A stretch of DNA of 64,000 nt, taken from assembly GCF_003833015.1 (NCBI RefSeq), contig NZ_RJLQ01000004.1, forward strand, positions 1 through 64,000, given 5' to 3'. The notes under the pieces were generated by a model. It saw nothing but the letters and a program-made list of their open reading frames with translations, searched no databases and had not been told where the DNA came from. Of the stretch, positions 1 to 8,577 are shown piece after piece. Position 1 is the first letter of the stretch; the number at the start of each line of letters is the position of its first letter. The position numbers and the translations under genes were made by a program. The DNA is from Clostridium sp. E02 (lineage in GTDB: Bacteria; Bacillota; Clostridia; Lachnospirales; Lachnospiraceae).

Positions 1-155
1 GTTAGTAATACCTTTCTGATTGTGTCCACCTCATTTCTAAGTCATGAGGTTCTATTATAATATATGAACTACTAATTGGGACATAATCATTTGTGATACA
101 CTAGGACATTATCATAAATGAATCATAATCTAAGTATGAAGTATGCAATTGGGTC

Positions 156-184
156 TTGACATTTAAAAAGCATTGATTTAATAT
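156..184 (+). promoter_or_regulatory. SigA-type promoter of the thrS leader transcript
   Basis: TTGACA at 156-161 and TAATAT at 179-184 are separated by exactly 17 bp, so transcription would start near 190, just ahead of the T-box leader. The upstream 1-155 is AT-rich without a gene; it holds one short inverted repeat, ACCTCAT at 28-34 and ATGAGGT at 44-50, of unknown meaning. Confidence 0.7.
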
Positions 185-204
185 ATACCATAACATGAGA
201 AAAG

Positions 205-455
205 CAATGACGGAGAAAAGTAATTTATTTGAATCTTACAGAGAGAAAAACATTCGGTGAAAGTTTTTTATGCAGGAGAATAAATGAAAACCAATCCAGA
301 GCTGTAACGCTGAAAGGAGTAAGCGTTGCCGTACGACTGCGTTAAAGTCTAGGATTTGTTTGAATCTGAAGTAAAAAGTTAAGGTGGAACCGTGCATGAA
401 TTGTATGCACCCTTAGATGGATGGCGTATGCTGTCTGTTTGAGGGTGCTTTTCTT
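205..455 (+). promoter_or_regulatory. T-box leader (tRNA-Thr sensing riboswitch)
   Basis: The leader shows the T-box order of elements: GACGGAGAAAAGTAA near 209, AGAGAG followed by GGTGAAAG in the distal part of stem I, the T-box core AAGGTGGAACCG at 381-392, and an intrinsic terminator formed by GCACCCT (407-413) and AGGGTGC (442-448) followed by TTTTCTT. The T-box core can pair with the 5' arm of the terminator to give the antiterminator. A likely specifier codon is ACC (Thr) at 290-292, just after GAAA on the 3' side of stem I; this placement is inferred without folding. The downstream gene is a threonyl-tRNA synthetase, which fits control by uncharged tRNA-Thr. Confidence 0.93.
407..455 (+). 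terminator. T-box attenuator terminator
   Basis: The stem GCACCCT/AGGGTGC encloses a loop of about 28 nt and is followed by a short T-rich tract. It is the default OFF structure of the leader and competes with the antiterminator that includes the T-box core. Confidence 0.85.
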
Positions 456-513
456 ATGTTCAAGAATAGAATATGCCTGTTTGGCATGAAAATTGAAAGG
501 AGAAACATAAGAG

Positions 514-2271
514 ATGAAAGTATGTAGGAAAGATGGAATTCAGGTGGAAAGTTTGTATGAAGAAGCATTGGGAAAAGAGGCGTTTTTAAACACGGCAGCG
601 TTTCTACTTGGACTGGCGGTAAAACGAGTTTTTCCATCTGCAATCAGTGCACAGGGAATGGCTTCCAAAGATGGTTTTTATTATGATTTTGAATTTGATT
701 TTGAATTTACGCCAGATATGTTAGAAAAAATCGAAACTGAAATGCACAAATTAGTGAAGGAAGATATCGAATTACAGTGGGTTCAGCAAGGCAGAAAAGA
801 TGTCATAGAGTACATGGAGAGGGAGAAGAATCCATATAAATTGCAATTGATTTTAGAATCACAAGAGGAAGAAAGAATCAGCTTTATAAAGCATGGGGAT
901 TATTTTGAACTATGTGCAGGTGCTTACGCAACCCATACAAGTTTGATTCAGGCATTTCAATTAACAACAATCGCAGGAGCTTATTGGGATGGGAAAGAGG
1001 ATAACAAAATGCTGACAAGAATCTACGGCATCGCCTTCCCGAAAAAAGAGCAATTACAAGAGCATATTCTGTTAATGGAAGAAATTAAACGAAGAGATCA
1101 CAGAAAACTGGGGAAAGATCTTGGATTATTTGAACTGATGGAGGAAGGGCCTGGATTCCCGTTTTTTCTTCCCAAAGGACTGGTACTTAAGAACCTTTTG
1201 ATTGGGTATTGGAGAAGGATCCATGAACGAGAGGATTACAAGGAAATTTCAACACCTATGATTTTAAATCGAGAACTATGGGAGACATCTGGGCATTGGG
1301 ATCACTACCGGGAGAACATGTATACAACTGAAATTGATTCAAAGGACTTTGCAATCAAACCCATGAACTGTCCCGGTGGCTTGCTTGTTTACAAGATGCA
1401 GCCTCACTCTTATCGGGAACTACCCCTTCGCATAGGAGAATTGGGACTGGTACACAGACATGAAAAATCTGGTGTCTTGCATGGTCTGATGCGAGTGCGG
1501 TGTTTTACTCAGGATGATGCTCATATATTTATGACGAAAGAGCAGATTCCAGGGGAAATACAACGAGTGATCCATTTAATAGATGAAGTGTATCATACAT
1601 TTGGATTTGAATATTCACTGGAACTTTCTACAAAACCGGAGAATAGCATCGGAAGTGAAGAAGAGTGGATTCTGGCAACAGAGGGGCTTAAAAAAGCATT
1701 GGATGCGTTTGGCAAACCGTACGTTATCAATGAAGGAGATGGAGCATTTTATGGACCCAAGATAGATTTCCATTTAAAAGATTCGTTGGGAAGAACCTGG
1801 CAGTGTGGAACCATACAGTTGGATTTTCAACTTCCCCAAAGGTTTCAGGCAGAATACATTGGAGCAGATGGACAAAAGCATCGCCCAATTATGATTCACC
1901 GGGTTGTTTTCGGATCCATAGAGCGGATGATCGGAATTCTGATCGAACATTATGCGGGGAAGTTTCCGCTATGGATGGCTCCGGTTCAAGTGAAAATACT
2001 TCCAATTGCGGACCGTTTCTACGAATATGCAGAAATGATTAAAAGTAAGCTTCGACAATACGGGATTCGATCGGAACTTGACTTAAGAAAAGAAAAGATT
2101 GGCTATAAAATTCGGGAAGCACAATTGGATAAAGTCCCTTACATGATAATCGTCGGACAAAAAGAGATGGATAGTCAGAAAGTCTCGATTCGAAAAAGGG
2201 ATGAGGGAGATTTGGGAAGTTTTAATTTGGAGGAATTCATTCGTTTGATTCAGGAAGAGATAAAGCAGTAA
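514..2271 (+). CDS. thrS: Threonyl-tRNA synthetase, TGS-less and probably editing-deficient
   Basis: Charges tRNA-Thr with threonine in the cytoplasm. The catalytic core is intact: the zinc ligands are Cys286 (in MNCPGG), His337 (DDAH) and His462 (MIHR), followed by a normal anticodon-binding domain. At 585 aa it is shorter than the usual 640 or so because the N-terminal TGS domain is missing; the protein begins directly in the N2 editing domain. There the HxxxH pair is replaced by Asn26 and Phe30, and CxGPH reads CAGAY (Cys134, Tyr138), so three of the four editing residues are gone. The start has GAAAGGAG 11 nt upstream, and no TGS reading frame fits in the leader. A second, full-length ThrRS elsewhere in the genome is likely but cannot be seen here. 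Confidence 0.95.
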   Translation: MKVCRKDGIQVESLYEEALGKEAFLNTAAFLLGLAVKRVFPSAISAQGMASKDGFYYDFEFDFEFTPDMLEKIETEMHKLVKEDIELQWVQQGRKDVIEYMEREKNPYKLQLILESQEEERISFIKHGDYFELCAGAYATHTSLIQAFQLTTIAGAYWDGKEDNKMLTRIYGIAFPKKEQLQEHILLMEEIKRRDHRKLGKDLGLFELMEEGPGFPFFLPKGLVLKNLLIGYWRRIHEREDYKEISTPMILNRELWETSGHWDHYRENMYTTEIDSKDFAIKPMNCPGGLLVYKMQPHSYRELPLRIGELGLVHRHEKSGVLHGLMRVRCFTQDDAHIFMTKEQIPGEIQRVIHLIDEVYHTFGFEYSLELSTKPENSIGSEEEWILATEGLKKALDAFGKPYVINEGDGAFYGPKIDFHLKDSLGRTWQCGTIQLDFQLPQRFQAEYIGADGQKHRPIMIHRVVFGSIERMIGILIEHYAGKFPLWMAPVQVKILPIADRFYEYAEMIKSKLRQYGIRSELDLRKEKIGYKIREAQLDKVPYMIIVGQKEMDSQKVSIRKRDEGDLGSFNLEEFIRLIQEEIKQ

Positions 2272-2428
2272 ATAGGTCCCCTGACGGGTTGAGGTATTGA
2301 TCAGATTCTATTTGTAACTATGTGATAATAACAGGAAAAAATTGGAAAAATATAGCATTTTTGCATTGTGAGTGGTAGAATAAGTTTGTAAATTTGGACT
2401 TATTTATTCGCAAGAAGAGGGGGAAAGT

Positions 2429-3697
2429 ATGACAGAATTACAAATTTTATCCATAGTTATATTTTTAGTTACCATGTTTGCCATTATGACAGAACGGGTA
2501 CACAGATCAGTAGCAGCTTTGTCAGGGGCAGTTTTGTTGGTTATATTTCGAGTTTTGACTGCAAAACAAGGAATTGAAGCAGTAGATTTTAACACCATTG
2601 GTGTTTTAATGGGGATGATGCTTTTTGTAGCGGTTGTAAAGCAGTCCGGTATCTTTGAATACATAGCAATTAAAAGTGCAAAACTATCTCGGGGAAGGCC
2701 ATGGATTATTATGGTGGTATTTATGTTTATTACGGCAGTATTATCTGCATTTCTAGATAATGTTACTACGGTATTGCTTGTGGGTCCTATGACCATTGCA
2801 GTTACCGGAATTTTAGAGTTAAATCCCATACCGTTTCTTATGACTCAGATTATGTCTTCTAATATAGGAGGAACAGCCACTCTGATTGGCGATCCGCCTA
2901 ATATAATGATCGGCAGTGCAGCAAATTTTAGTTTCATAGATTTCATTACCAATACAGGAGCCACAGTATTGGTGGTTCTGTGTTTATTTGTCATCCTGTT
3001 TTATTTTATTTATGGAAGACATTTAAAAGTTAGTACAGATAAGATGGAAAAAATCATGCGCCTGGATGAGAAAAAAGCAATCAAAAGCAGGTCTTTGATG
3101 GTGAAAAGTATAATCATTATGATTGCAGTTGTATTGGCGTTTATGTTTCATGATACCATACAGATGGAATCTAGTATGATTGCTTTGACGGCAGCCGTTA
3201 TTATGCTTCTCATCGGGAAACAAGACCCGGAAGATATCATACTCAGTGTGGAATGGTCGACCATTTTGTTTTTCATCGGACTGTTTGTGGTTGTCGGAGG
3301 GTTAAAAGATACGGGAGTGATTCAGATGCTTGCCAATGGACTTTTGGGAATCACAAAAGGGCATCAAATTATCACCATGGTGGTTATCTTATGGATCTCT
3401 GCGGTTGTTTCAGGATTCCTTGATAACATTCCATTTGTGGCGACCATGATTCCACTTATCCTGACCATGCAAAGCAGTGGCATGGTGGTAGAACCTTTAT
3501 GGTGGGCACTTTCTCTTGGCGCTTGTTTGGGTGGAAATGGGACGTTAGTTGGAGCATCGGCAAATGTAGTATTATCCGATATCAGCAAAAAAAACGGATA
3601 TCCCATTACCTTTGCCTATTATTTGAAAAGGGGATTTCCCCTTATGATTGTATCAATTTCAATTGCGACAGTTTTTTTAATTATAAAATTTAATTAA
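2429..3697 (+). CDS. ArsB/NhaD-type ion transporter (IT superfamily permease)
   Basis: A 422-aa polytopic membrane protein with the two-repeat architecture of the ion transporter superfamily. The first half carries FLDNVTTVLL and SNIGGTATLIGDPPN, the second half FLDNIPFVATMIP and GGNGTLVGASANV: paired re-entrant motifs typical of ArsB/NhaD/P-protein permeases. About ten hydrophobic segments are visible. The substrate cannot be read from sequence; anion export or Na+/H+ exchange are both possible, and no ars genes are nearby. GAAGAGGGGG precedes the start. It lies 157 bp after thrS and is probably transcribed separately. Confidence 0.85.
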   Translation: MTELQILSIVIFLVTMFAIMTERVHRSVAALSGAVLLVIFRVLTAKQGIEAVDFNTIGVLMGMMLFVAVVKQSGIFEYIAIKSAKLSRGRPWIIMVVFMFITAVLSAFLDNVTTVLLVGPMTIAVTGILELNPIPFLMTQIMSSNIGGTATLIGDPPNIMIGSAANFSFIDFITNTGATVLVVLCLFVILFYFIYGRHLKVSTDKMEKIMRLDEKKAIKSRSLMVKSIIIMIAVVLAFMFHDTIQMESSMIALTAAVIMLLIGKQDPEDIILSVEWSTILFFIGLFVVVGGLKDTGVIQMLANGLLGITKGHQIITMVVILWISAVVSGFLDNIPFVATMIPLILTMQSSGMVVEPLWWALSLGACLGGNGTLVGASANVVLSDISKKNGYPITFAYYLKRGFPLMIVSISIATVFLIIKFN

Positions 3698-3730
3698 TTA
3701 TTTATCCTATAAAAGAAAGGGGTATTTTTA

Positions 3731-4189
3731 ATGCAAAAAAACAATGTGAACGGCGATGTAATTGATATGATGTTAAGTCAGCTTGGAGCGAAAGAAATTG
3801 ATACTTTTTCCAGTAACATGCATATTGCCAATTTTGACTTAGGGGATGGCTTGGAGGTTTCTTATGTATTTAACATCACCCATGGAGACAAATACTTTTT
3901 ACAGAGAATGAAACCATATGCAATGGTTCATGGAAAGTACGCCAGTTATCGGGAGATTATTGATTTTATTACCGATGATATCGTAAAGTTCAGAAAGGCG
4001 AAAGAAGTAAATGATGCTTCTATTTATTTAAAGCTTACCGCGGAAATAGAACAGGTGAAATTAAGGACCGAACATATTTTTTTGAACCACGATGTACCTG
4101 TGGAGGATTTTAGGATAATTCTAGACGGATTTAATTCTATTTTGGAAAAAGTAGAACTCGCCAATAAACGGGCAGATAAGATAGAATAA
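3731..4189 (+). CDS. Conserved hypothetical protein, 152 aa
   Basis: I do not recognise a family. The protein is soluble, with no signal peptide, and looks like an alpha/beta N-terminal half followed by a helical, charged C-terminal half (from about residue 85). It has a clear ribosome binding site (GAAAGGGG) and sits 33 bp behind the permease gene, so it may be cotranscribed with it; the link to transport is a guess based on position only. Confidence 0.7.
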   Translation: MQKNNVNGDVIDMMLSQLGAKEIDTFSSNMHIANFDLGDGLEVSYVFNITHGDKYFLQRMKPYAMVHGKYASYREIIDFITDDIVKFRKAKEVNDASIYLKLTAEIEQVKLRTEHIFLNHDVPVEDFRIILDGFNSILEKVELANKRADKIE

Positions 4190-4291
4190 CGAAAATCAAC
4201 TGTTAAAAAATCCAATTATGGTAAGAATGGTATAGTAAGAATGAAAAAAAACAATTATAATGGTTCTTGTAACACTAGATTAATTACTTGT

Positions 4292-4306
4292 GAAACGGTA
4301 CGTTTC
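4292..4306. promoter_or_regulatory. Perfect inverted repeat upstream of hydrogenase gene
   Basis: GAAACG-GTA-CGTTTC is a perfect 6-bp inverted repeat with a 3-nt centre, placed 10 bp ahead of the GGGAGG ribosome binding site. It could be an operator or a small 5' hairpin; nothing in the sequence decides which. Confidence 0.35.
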
Positions 4307-4326
4307 CTTACATGTGGGAGGATGCA

Positions 4327-5571
4327 ATGCAGACATTTAAGCAACTATATGAAAGTACGTTAAAAGAGACTTTATCCGGAGATCAAAAAAGTGGGGAAAA
4401 TCCAGATCAAACTTATGATCCGTATCATTTGGATTGTCTTTTAAATCCAAAGAAACATCCAATCGTAATTCGAACTGGTTCCTGTGATTGTGGAAAAGAA
4501 GAAATGAAAGAATGTCTGAACCGTTGTCCGTTTGATGCACTGCGGATTGAAAAGGATGGAGTTGTGGTTGATTCGGATTTGTGTCTGGGATGTGAAAATT
4601 GTATTGATGGCTGTGCCAAAGAAAAACTCACGGCCAGTACAGATATTATTCCTGCCCTAAAGGCAGTCAGAGGCTCAAAAGGTCTTGTTTATGCAATGAT
4701 CGCACCAGCATTTCTTGGTCAGTATTCCAGTGATGTAACACCGGGTAAACTTAGAACTGCCCTTAAAGAGGTGGGGTTTGATGGGATGCTAGAAGTTGCT
4801 TTGTTTGCAGATATTCTTACCTTAAAAGAGGCGTTGGAATTTGACAAGAATATCAATGGAATTGATGATTTTCAGTTGACAAGCTGCTGCTGTCCGATGT
4901 GGATTGGAATGATTCGAAAAATCTATCATCAGTTGCTGCCCCACGTACCAGGATCGGTATCTCCTATGGTTGCCTGCGCAAGAGTGATTAAGGAGCTTCA
5001 TCCCGATGCGTTAACCGTATTTATCGGTCCTTGTTTGGCAAAAAAAGCGGAAGCCAGAGAAAAAGATTTGTCTGGTTCGGTGGATTATGTACTTACCTTC
5101 CAGGAAGTGAAAAATATCTTTGATGCGTTGGGGATTGATCCGGCAAAGATGGAAGAGAGTGAGAAAGATCATTCATCCAAAGCTGGAAGAATCTATGCCA
5201 GAAAGGGTGGCGTTAGTGAAGCGGTAGAGAATACGGTGAGAGCCATTAGTCCTGACAGGAAAACAGAGATAAAAACCAAACAGGCGGACGGAGTGCCGGC
5301 ATGTAAAAAGATGATTCAGGATATTACGGACGGAAAGATTGAAGCAAACTTCTACGAAGGAATGGGATGCGTTGGGGGATGCGTGGGAGGACCAAGAGCG
5401 ATTCTAGGAAAAGAAGAGGGGACAGAACTAGTCAATCAATATGGGGAGAGTGCCACGTATAAACATCCGGCAGAAAACCCCTATGTCATTGAACTTTTGC
5501 ACCGCTTAAACTTTGATACCATAGAAAGTCTTTTGGAAGAAACGGATCTTTTTAGCCGAAGTATCACATAA
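4327..5571 (+). CDS. [FeFe] hydrogenase homologue, group B (CpIII)-like
   Basis: A soluble protein with an N-terminal ferredoxin-like region (CLGCENCIDGC plus a second Cys group with CNRCP-like spacing, about residues 55-100) and an H-cluster domain. The three H-cluster motifs are TSCCCPMW (185-192), GPCLAKKAEA (from 234) and EGMGCVGGCVGGP (from 344). The extra Cys in the first motif and Gly in the second resemble group B enzymes rather than the group A TSCCPGW/MPC pattern. The expected reaction is reversible proton reduction with ferredoxin, but group B physiology is poorly known. I chose ATG 4327 over the in-frame ATG at 4312 because GGGAGG at 4316-4321 sits 5 nt before it. Confidence 0.88.
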   Translation: MQTFKQLYESTLKETLSGDQKSGENPDQTYDPYHLDCLLNPKKHPIVIRTGSCDCGKEEMKECLNRCPFDALRIEKDGVVVDSDLCLGCENCIDGCAKEKLTASTDIIPALKAVRGSKGLVYAMIAPAFLGQYSSDVTPGKLRTALKEVGFDGMLEVALFADILTLKEALEFDKNINGIDDFQLTSCCCPMWIGMIRKIYHQLLPHVPGSVSPMVACARVIKELHPDALTVFIGPCLAKKAEAREKDLSGSVDYVLTFQEVKNIFDALGIDPAKMEESEKDHSSKAGRIYARKGGVSEAVENTVRAISPDRKTEIKTKQADGVPACKKMIQDITDGKIEANFYEGMGCVGGCVGGPRAILGKEEGTELVNQYGESATYKHPAENPYVIELLHRLNFDTIESLLEETDLFSRSIT

Positions 5572-5581
5572 GAATAAGATA

Positions 5582-5613
5582 AAAAAGGGGAGGCGTGCGC
5601 TTCCCCCTTTTTA
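5582..5613 (+). terminator. Intrinsic terminator after hydrogenase gene
   Basis: AAAAAGGGGAGGCG is complementary to the CTTCCCCCTTTTT arm across a short loop and ends in a T run. It closes the hydrogenase transcript. Confidence 0.85.
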
Positions 5614-5718
5614 AGTTTCCATTTTATAGGAAATCTCAACTTGCTTTTCCTGACTTAAAAATGTTAAAATAATAAGGTGTGAAAAGACGAACGTTAAGCT
5701 CCAGGAAAGGAATTGGTT

Positions 5719-6735
5719 ATGGCAACAGGTAGAATGAATCAGCTGATTATATTAGTCAACTTATGCAGCAGTGTTGTAGAAGGGGTCGAACACCTAATGG
5801 CATATCAGGAGAATGTGCGGCTGAAGGAAGATGCGGTTACGGGACTTCTTACATTGGAAGAAGAATTAAAAGGACTGAAAGCAGATCGTTTGGTGATCCA
5901 TGATACGAAACAGATGGCAAAGTTAATTCAATACCGTCTATTTGTCTATGACCGGAAATTCAAAGATAGACTCTATAACTGGTATTTTAATACATTAAAG
6001 GAACTTAAAAATCTTATGACGGAGGAGATGGAACGGTGTCCCATCTGTTCGGGGAATGGGAGTCCCTTTTATGGAGCTTTATATTATCAAGAAAGAGAGG
6101 GGGATAAGGATATCCTGGAGCCGGTCCGCACCTATCTAAAATGTAAGGAATGCGGCAATTACTATCTCGTAAAAGAGGAACGGAGAATTACAAAAAAGCA
6201 ACATAAGAATAAACGGACAAAATCAAAATGCAACCGGATTCTTAGTGATATTGGTAAGTTTGTTACGGAAAAATCCATGCTGTTTATTGGAGAAGAGAAA
6301 AGTCAATTATACCTTGAAGCGGCTATATCCGGCTATCACTTGGATCGGATTTCAATAGAAGATAGGACGGTGGGTGTGGATCCCAATAAAAAGAAATACC
6401 CCATTGTTTTGATTGATCGGATATCGTGTACCCGTGATTGGAAGCAGATTCTAAAATTAGCAGCGGATTATGTGACGGAGGACGGGATTGTTTGGTTTGA
6501 TGGTCCTGACTTAGAAAAATTCATGGAACATTTAAAAAAGAGGGGAACTCCCGTCTGGAATAGAGAAGCAGATGAGGTATGTTTGACAGAAGATGGTATG
6601 GAGCTTATGGCGGAACAATGCGGACTTACAATTAAGTCATATCGTCAGGTTGGGACAACGCAGGGCAGGATTGAAGTGATTGCCAAAAATAGTTTGAAAG
6701 AAGGGGAAAAGAATGGGTCATCTGACAACACGTGA
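5719..6735 (+). CDS. Hypothetical protein with zinc ribbon and methyltransferase-like C-terminus
   Basis: About 338 aa. An N-terminal helical region (to about residue 105) is followed by a Cys4 zinc-ribbon pattern (CPIC and CKEC, about residues 108-150), a basic linker, then an alpha/beta region with MLFIG, PIVLIDRISC and GIVWFDGP segments that look like a Rossmann or class I methyltransferase fold; no clear SAM motif is visible. The ATG at 5719 is preferred to the in-frame TTG at 5713 because AGGAAAGG ends 8 nt before it. The stop overlaps the start of the next gene by 23 bp in another frame, so translation of the two is likely coupled. Confidence 0.65.
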   Translation: MATGRMNQLIILVNLCSSVVEGVEHLMAYQENVRLKEDAVTGLLTLEEELKGLKADRLVIHDTKQMAKLIQYRLFVYDRKFKDRLYNWYFNTLKELKNLMTEEMERCPICSGNGSPFYGALYYQEREGDKDILEPVRTYLKCKECGNYYLVKEERRITKKQHKNKRTKSKCNRILSDIGKFVTEKSMLFIGEEKSQLYLEAAISGYHLDRISIEDRTVGVDPNKKKYPIVLIDRISCTRDWKQILKLAADYVTEDGIVWFDGPDLEKFMEHLKKRGTPVWNREADEVCLTEDGMELMAEQCGLTIKSYRQVGTTQGRIEVIAKNSLKEGEKNGSSDNT

Positions 6736-8029
6736 TGCGTACTTAAATTTAAGTGACCGCATCAACTGGTTTACACAGGGGGCGCCTACTTCAGAGACGC
6801 TTTATAAGATACTACAGGTTCTTTACACAGAAAAGGAGGCGAAATGGGTATCATTGCTTCCGGTGCGGCCTTTTACGGCAAAGAAAGCCGCAAAAATCTG
6901 GGGAACGACGGAGTTTAAAGCAGAAAAACTGTTAAATCAACTATGTGAAAAGGCACTACTAGTGGATTCCTTTCACCAAGGAGCTCGCAAATTTGTAATG
7001 CCGCCGCCAATGGCTGGCTTTATAGAGTTTGCACTGATGAGAACCAGAGGAGACATTGATCAAAAGTACTTAGGGGAATTGTATTATCAGTATATGAATG
7101 TTGAAGAGGACTTTATCAAAGATCTGTTCTTTGCTACGGAAACAAAATTAGGGAGAGTTTATGTCCAGGAGCCAGTTCTCTCAACGGACAAAACCAATCA
7201 TATTTTAGACTACGAAAGAGCAACTCATATCGTAGAGGAAGCTGATTATATTGGATTGGGACTTTGCTATTGCCGCCATAAGATGTCTCATGCAGGCCAT
7301 CCCTGTGAGATCGACGCTCCTTGGGATGTTTGTCTGACTTTTGATAATGTGGCACGCTCTCTGGCTGAACATGGAGATTATACAAAGCTTATTTCCAAAG
7401 CGGAAGCACTTGATGCACTGGAGCGTTCCTACGAAAGCAATCTAGTACAGATTGGGGAAAATGTAAGGGAGCATCCAGCTTTTATCTGCAATTGCTGCGG
7501 TTGCTGCTGCGAGGCACTTCAAGCTGCAAGAAAGTTTAGTCCCATGCAGCCAGTCGCAACCACCAATTACCTCCCACATATCTTAGAAGAGACTTGTGTG
7601 GGATGTGGGAAATGCGCGAAGGTCTGTCCGGTTCTTGCCATATCAATGGAAGAAGGGGAGAATGGGAAGAAAAAAGCAGTGGTAGATGAAGAAATATGTC
7701 TGGGATGTGGCATCTGTGCCAGAAACTGTGGATTCAAATCCATTGAATTAAAACGAAGACCAAAGCAGATTATCACACCAGTCAACAGTACTCACCGTTT
7801 TGTATTACAGGCAATTGAAAAAGGAACGCTACAGAATTTGATTTTCGACAATCAGGCATTTGCCAGTCACCGGGCTATGGCAGCCTTGTTTGAAACCATT
7901 TTAAAACTTCCACCCCTTAAGCAGGCACTTGCAAGCAAACAGCTAAAATCCATCTATCTGGACCGGCTATTGTCTCTTCAGAAAAAGAAACCGGTGGAAA
8001 CAGGGGAGCAGGAATCGGATCGCACTTGA
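6713..8029 (+). CDS. 4Fe-4S ferredoxin-domain protein with extra Cys clusters
   Basis: A 438-aa soluble iron-sulfur protein. The N-terminal 110 residues look helical and winged-helix-like. They are followed by a Cys/His group (CYCRHKM then HPC), a dense CNCCGCCC stretch, and two ferredoxin motifs, CVGCGKCAKVCP and CLGCGICARNCG. This makes it an electron-transfer or redox-sensing protein rather than a small ferredoxin. It overlaps the preceding gene and follows a hydrogenase homologue, which suggests a shared redox role. AAGGGG lies 6 nt before the ATG. Confidence 0.75.
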   Translation: MGHLTTRDAYLNLSDRINWFTQGAPTSETLYKILQVLYTEKEAKWVSLLPVRPFTAKKAAKIWGTTEFKAEKLLNQLCEKALLVDSFHQGARKFVMPPPMAGFIEFALMRTRGDIDQKYLGELYYQYMNVEEDFIKDLFFATETKLGRVYVQEPVLSTDKTNHILDYERATHIVEEADYIGLGLCYCRHKMSHAGHPCEIDAPWDVCLTFDNVARSLAEHGDYTKLISKAEALDALERSYESNLVQIGENVREHPAFICNCCGCCCEALQAARKFSPMQPVATTNYLPHILEETCVGCGKCAKVCPVLAISMEEGENGKKKAVVDEEICLGCGICARNCGFKSIELKRRPKQIITPVNSTHRFVLQAIEKGTLQNLIFDNQAFASHRAMAALFETILKLPPLKQALASKQLKSIYLDRLLSLQKKKPVETGEQESDRT

Positions 8030-8050
8030 GAAAGAAAAGGTAGAAATGAC

Positions 8051-8554
8051 GTGTTTGATAAGATAACTGAAAATGATATTGAAAAGATGCGAGAAGAGAT
8101 CAAGCATCGGAAGCTGATAGTTCGTAAAGAAGCCCTAGAAGCGGTAAAGGAAGCAAGAGCCCACGGGGATCTGAGTGAAAATTTCGAATATCATGCGGCA
8201 AAAAAGGACAAGAATCAGAATGAAAGCCGAATCAGGTATCTGGAAAAGATGATAAAGACGGCACAAATCATAAGCGACACTTCAAAGGAAGATGAGATCG
8301 GTTTGTACAATACCGTGGAGTTGTATTTTGAAGAGGATGAGGAAGTGGAGACATATAAACTGGTTACCACAGTTCGCGGGAATTCCATGAAGGGGTTAAT
8401 CAGTTCGGAGTCACCACTTGGAAGTGCCATCATGGGGCACCGGGTAGGTGATCGGGTATATGTAAAGATTGATGATAAGGCTGGTTATTATGTGGTGGTA
8501 AAACATCTGAAAAAAACAAAAGATGATGGCAGTGATAAATTACGAAGTTTTTAA
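8051..8554 (+). CDS. GreA-family transcription elongation factor
   Basis: Rescues backtracked RNA polymerase by stimulating transcript cleavage. The N-terminal coiled coil carries HGDLSENFEYHAAK with the acidic tip residues, and the C-terminal half (from about residue 85) has the FKBP-like fold with SPLGSAIMGHRVGD. At 167 aa it is of normal GreA length. The start is GTG with AAAAGG 10 nt upstream; the ATG at 8046 is out of frame. It is more divergent than a housekeeping GreA, so it may be a paralogue. Confidence 0.88.
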   Translation: MFDKITENDIEKMREEIKHRKLIVRKEALEAVKEARAHGDLSENFEYHAAKKDKNQNESRIRYLEKMIKTAQIISDTSKEDEIGLYNTVELYFEEDEEVETYKLVTTVRGNSMKGLISSESPLGSAIMGHRVGDRVYVKIDDKAGYYVVVKHLKKTKDDGSDKLRSF

Positions 8555-8577
8555 TATGACAAAGGAACTAAAAAACG

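Noticed and set aside
413-513. Frameshifted TGS domain upstream of thrS
   Set aside because: The upstream DNA is occupied by the T-box terminator and gives no TGS-like peptide in any frame.
2404-2829. Minus-strand 141-aa frame opposite the ArsB/NhaD-type permease
   Set aside because: Shadow frame of a clear membrane transporter; it lacks a ribosome binding site and has no recognisable motifs.
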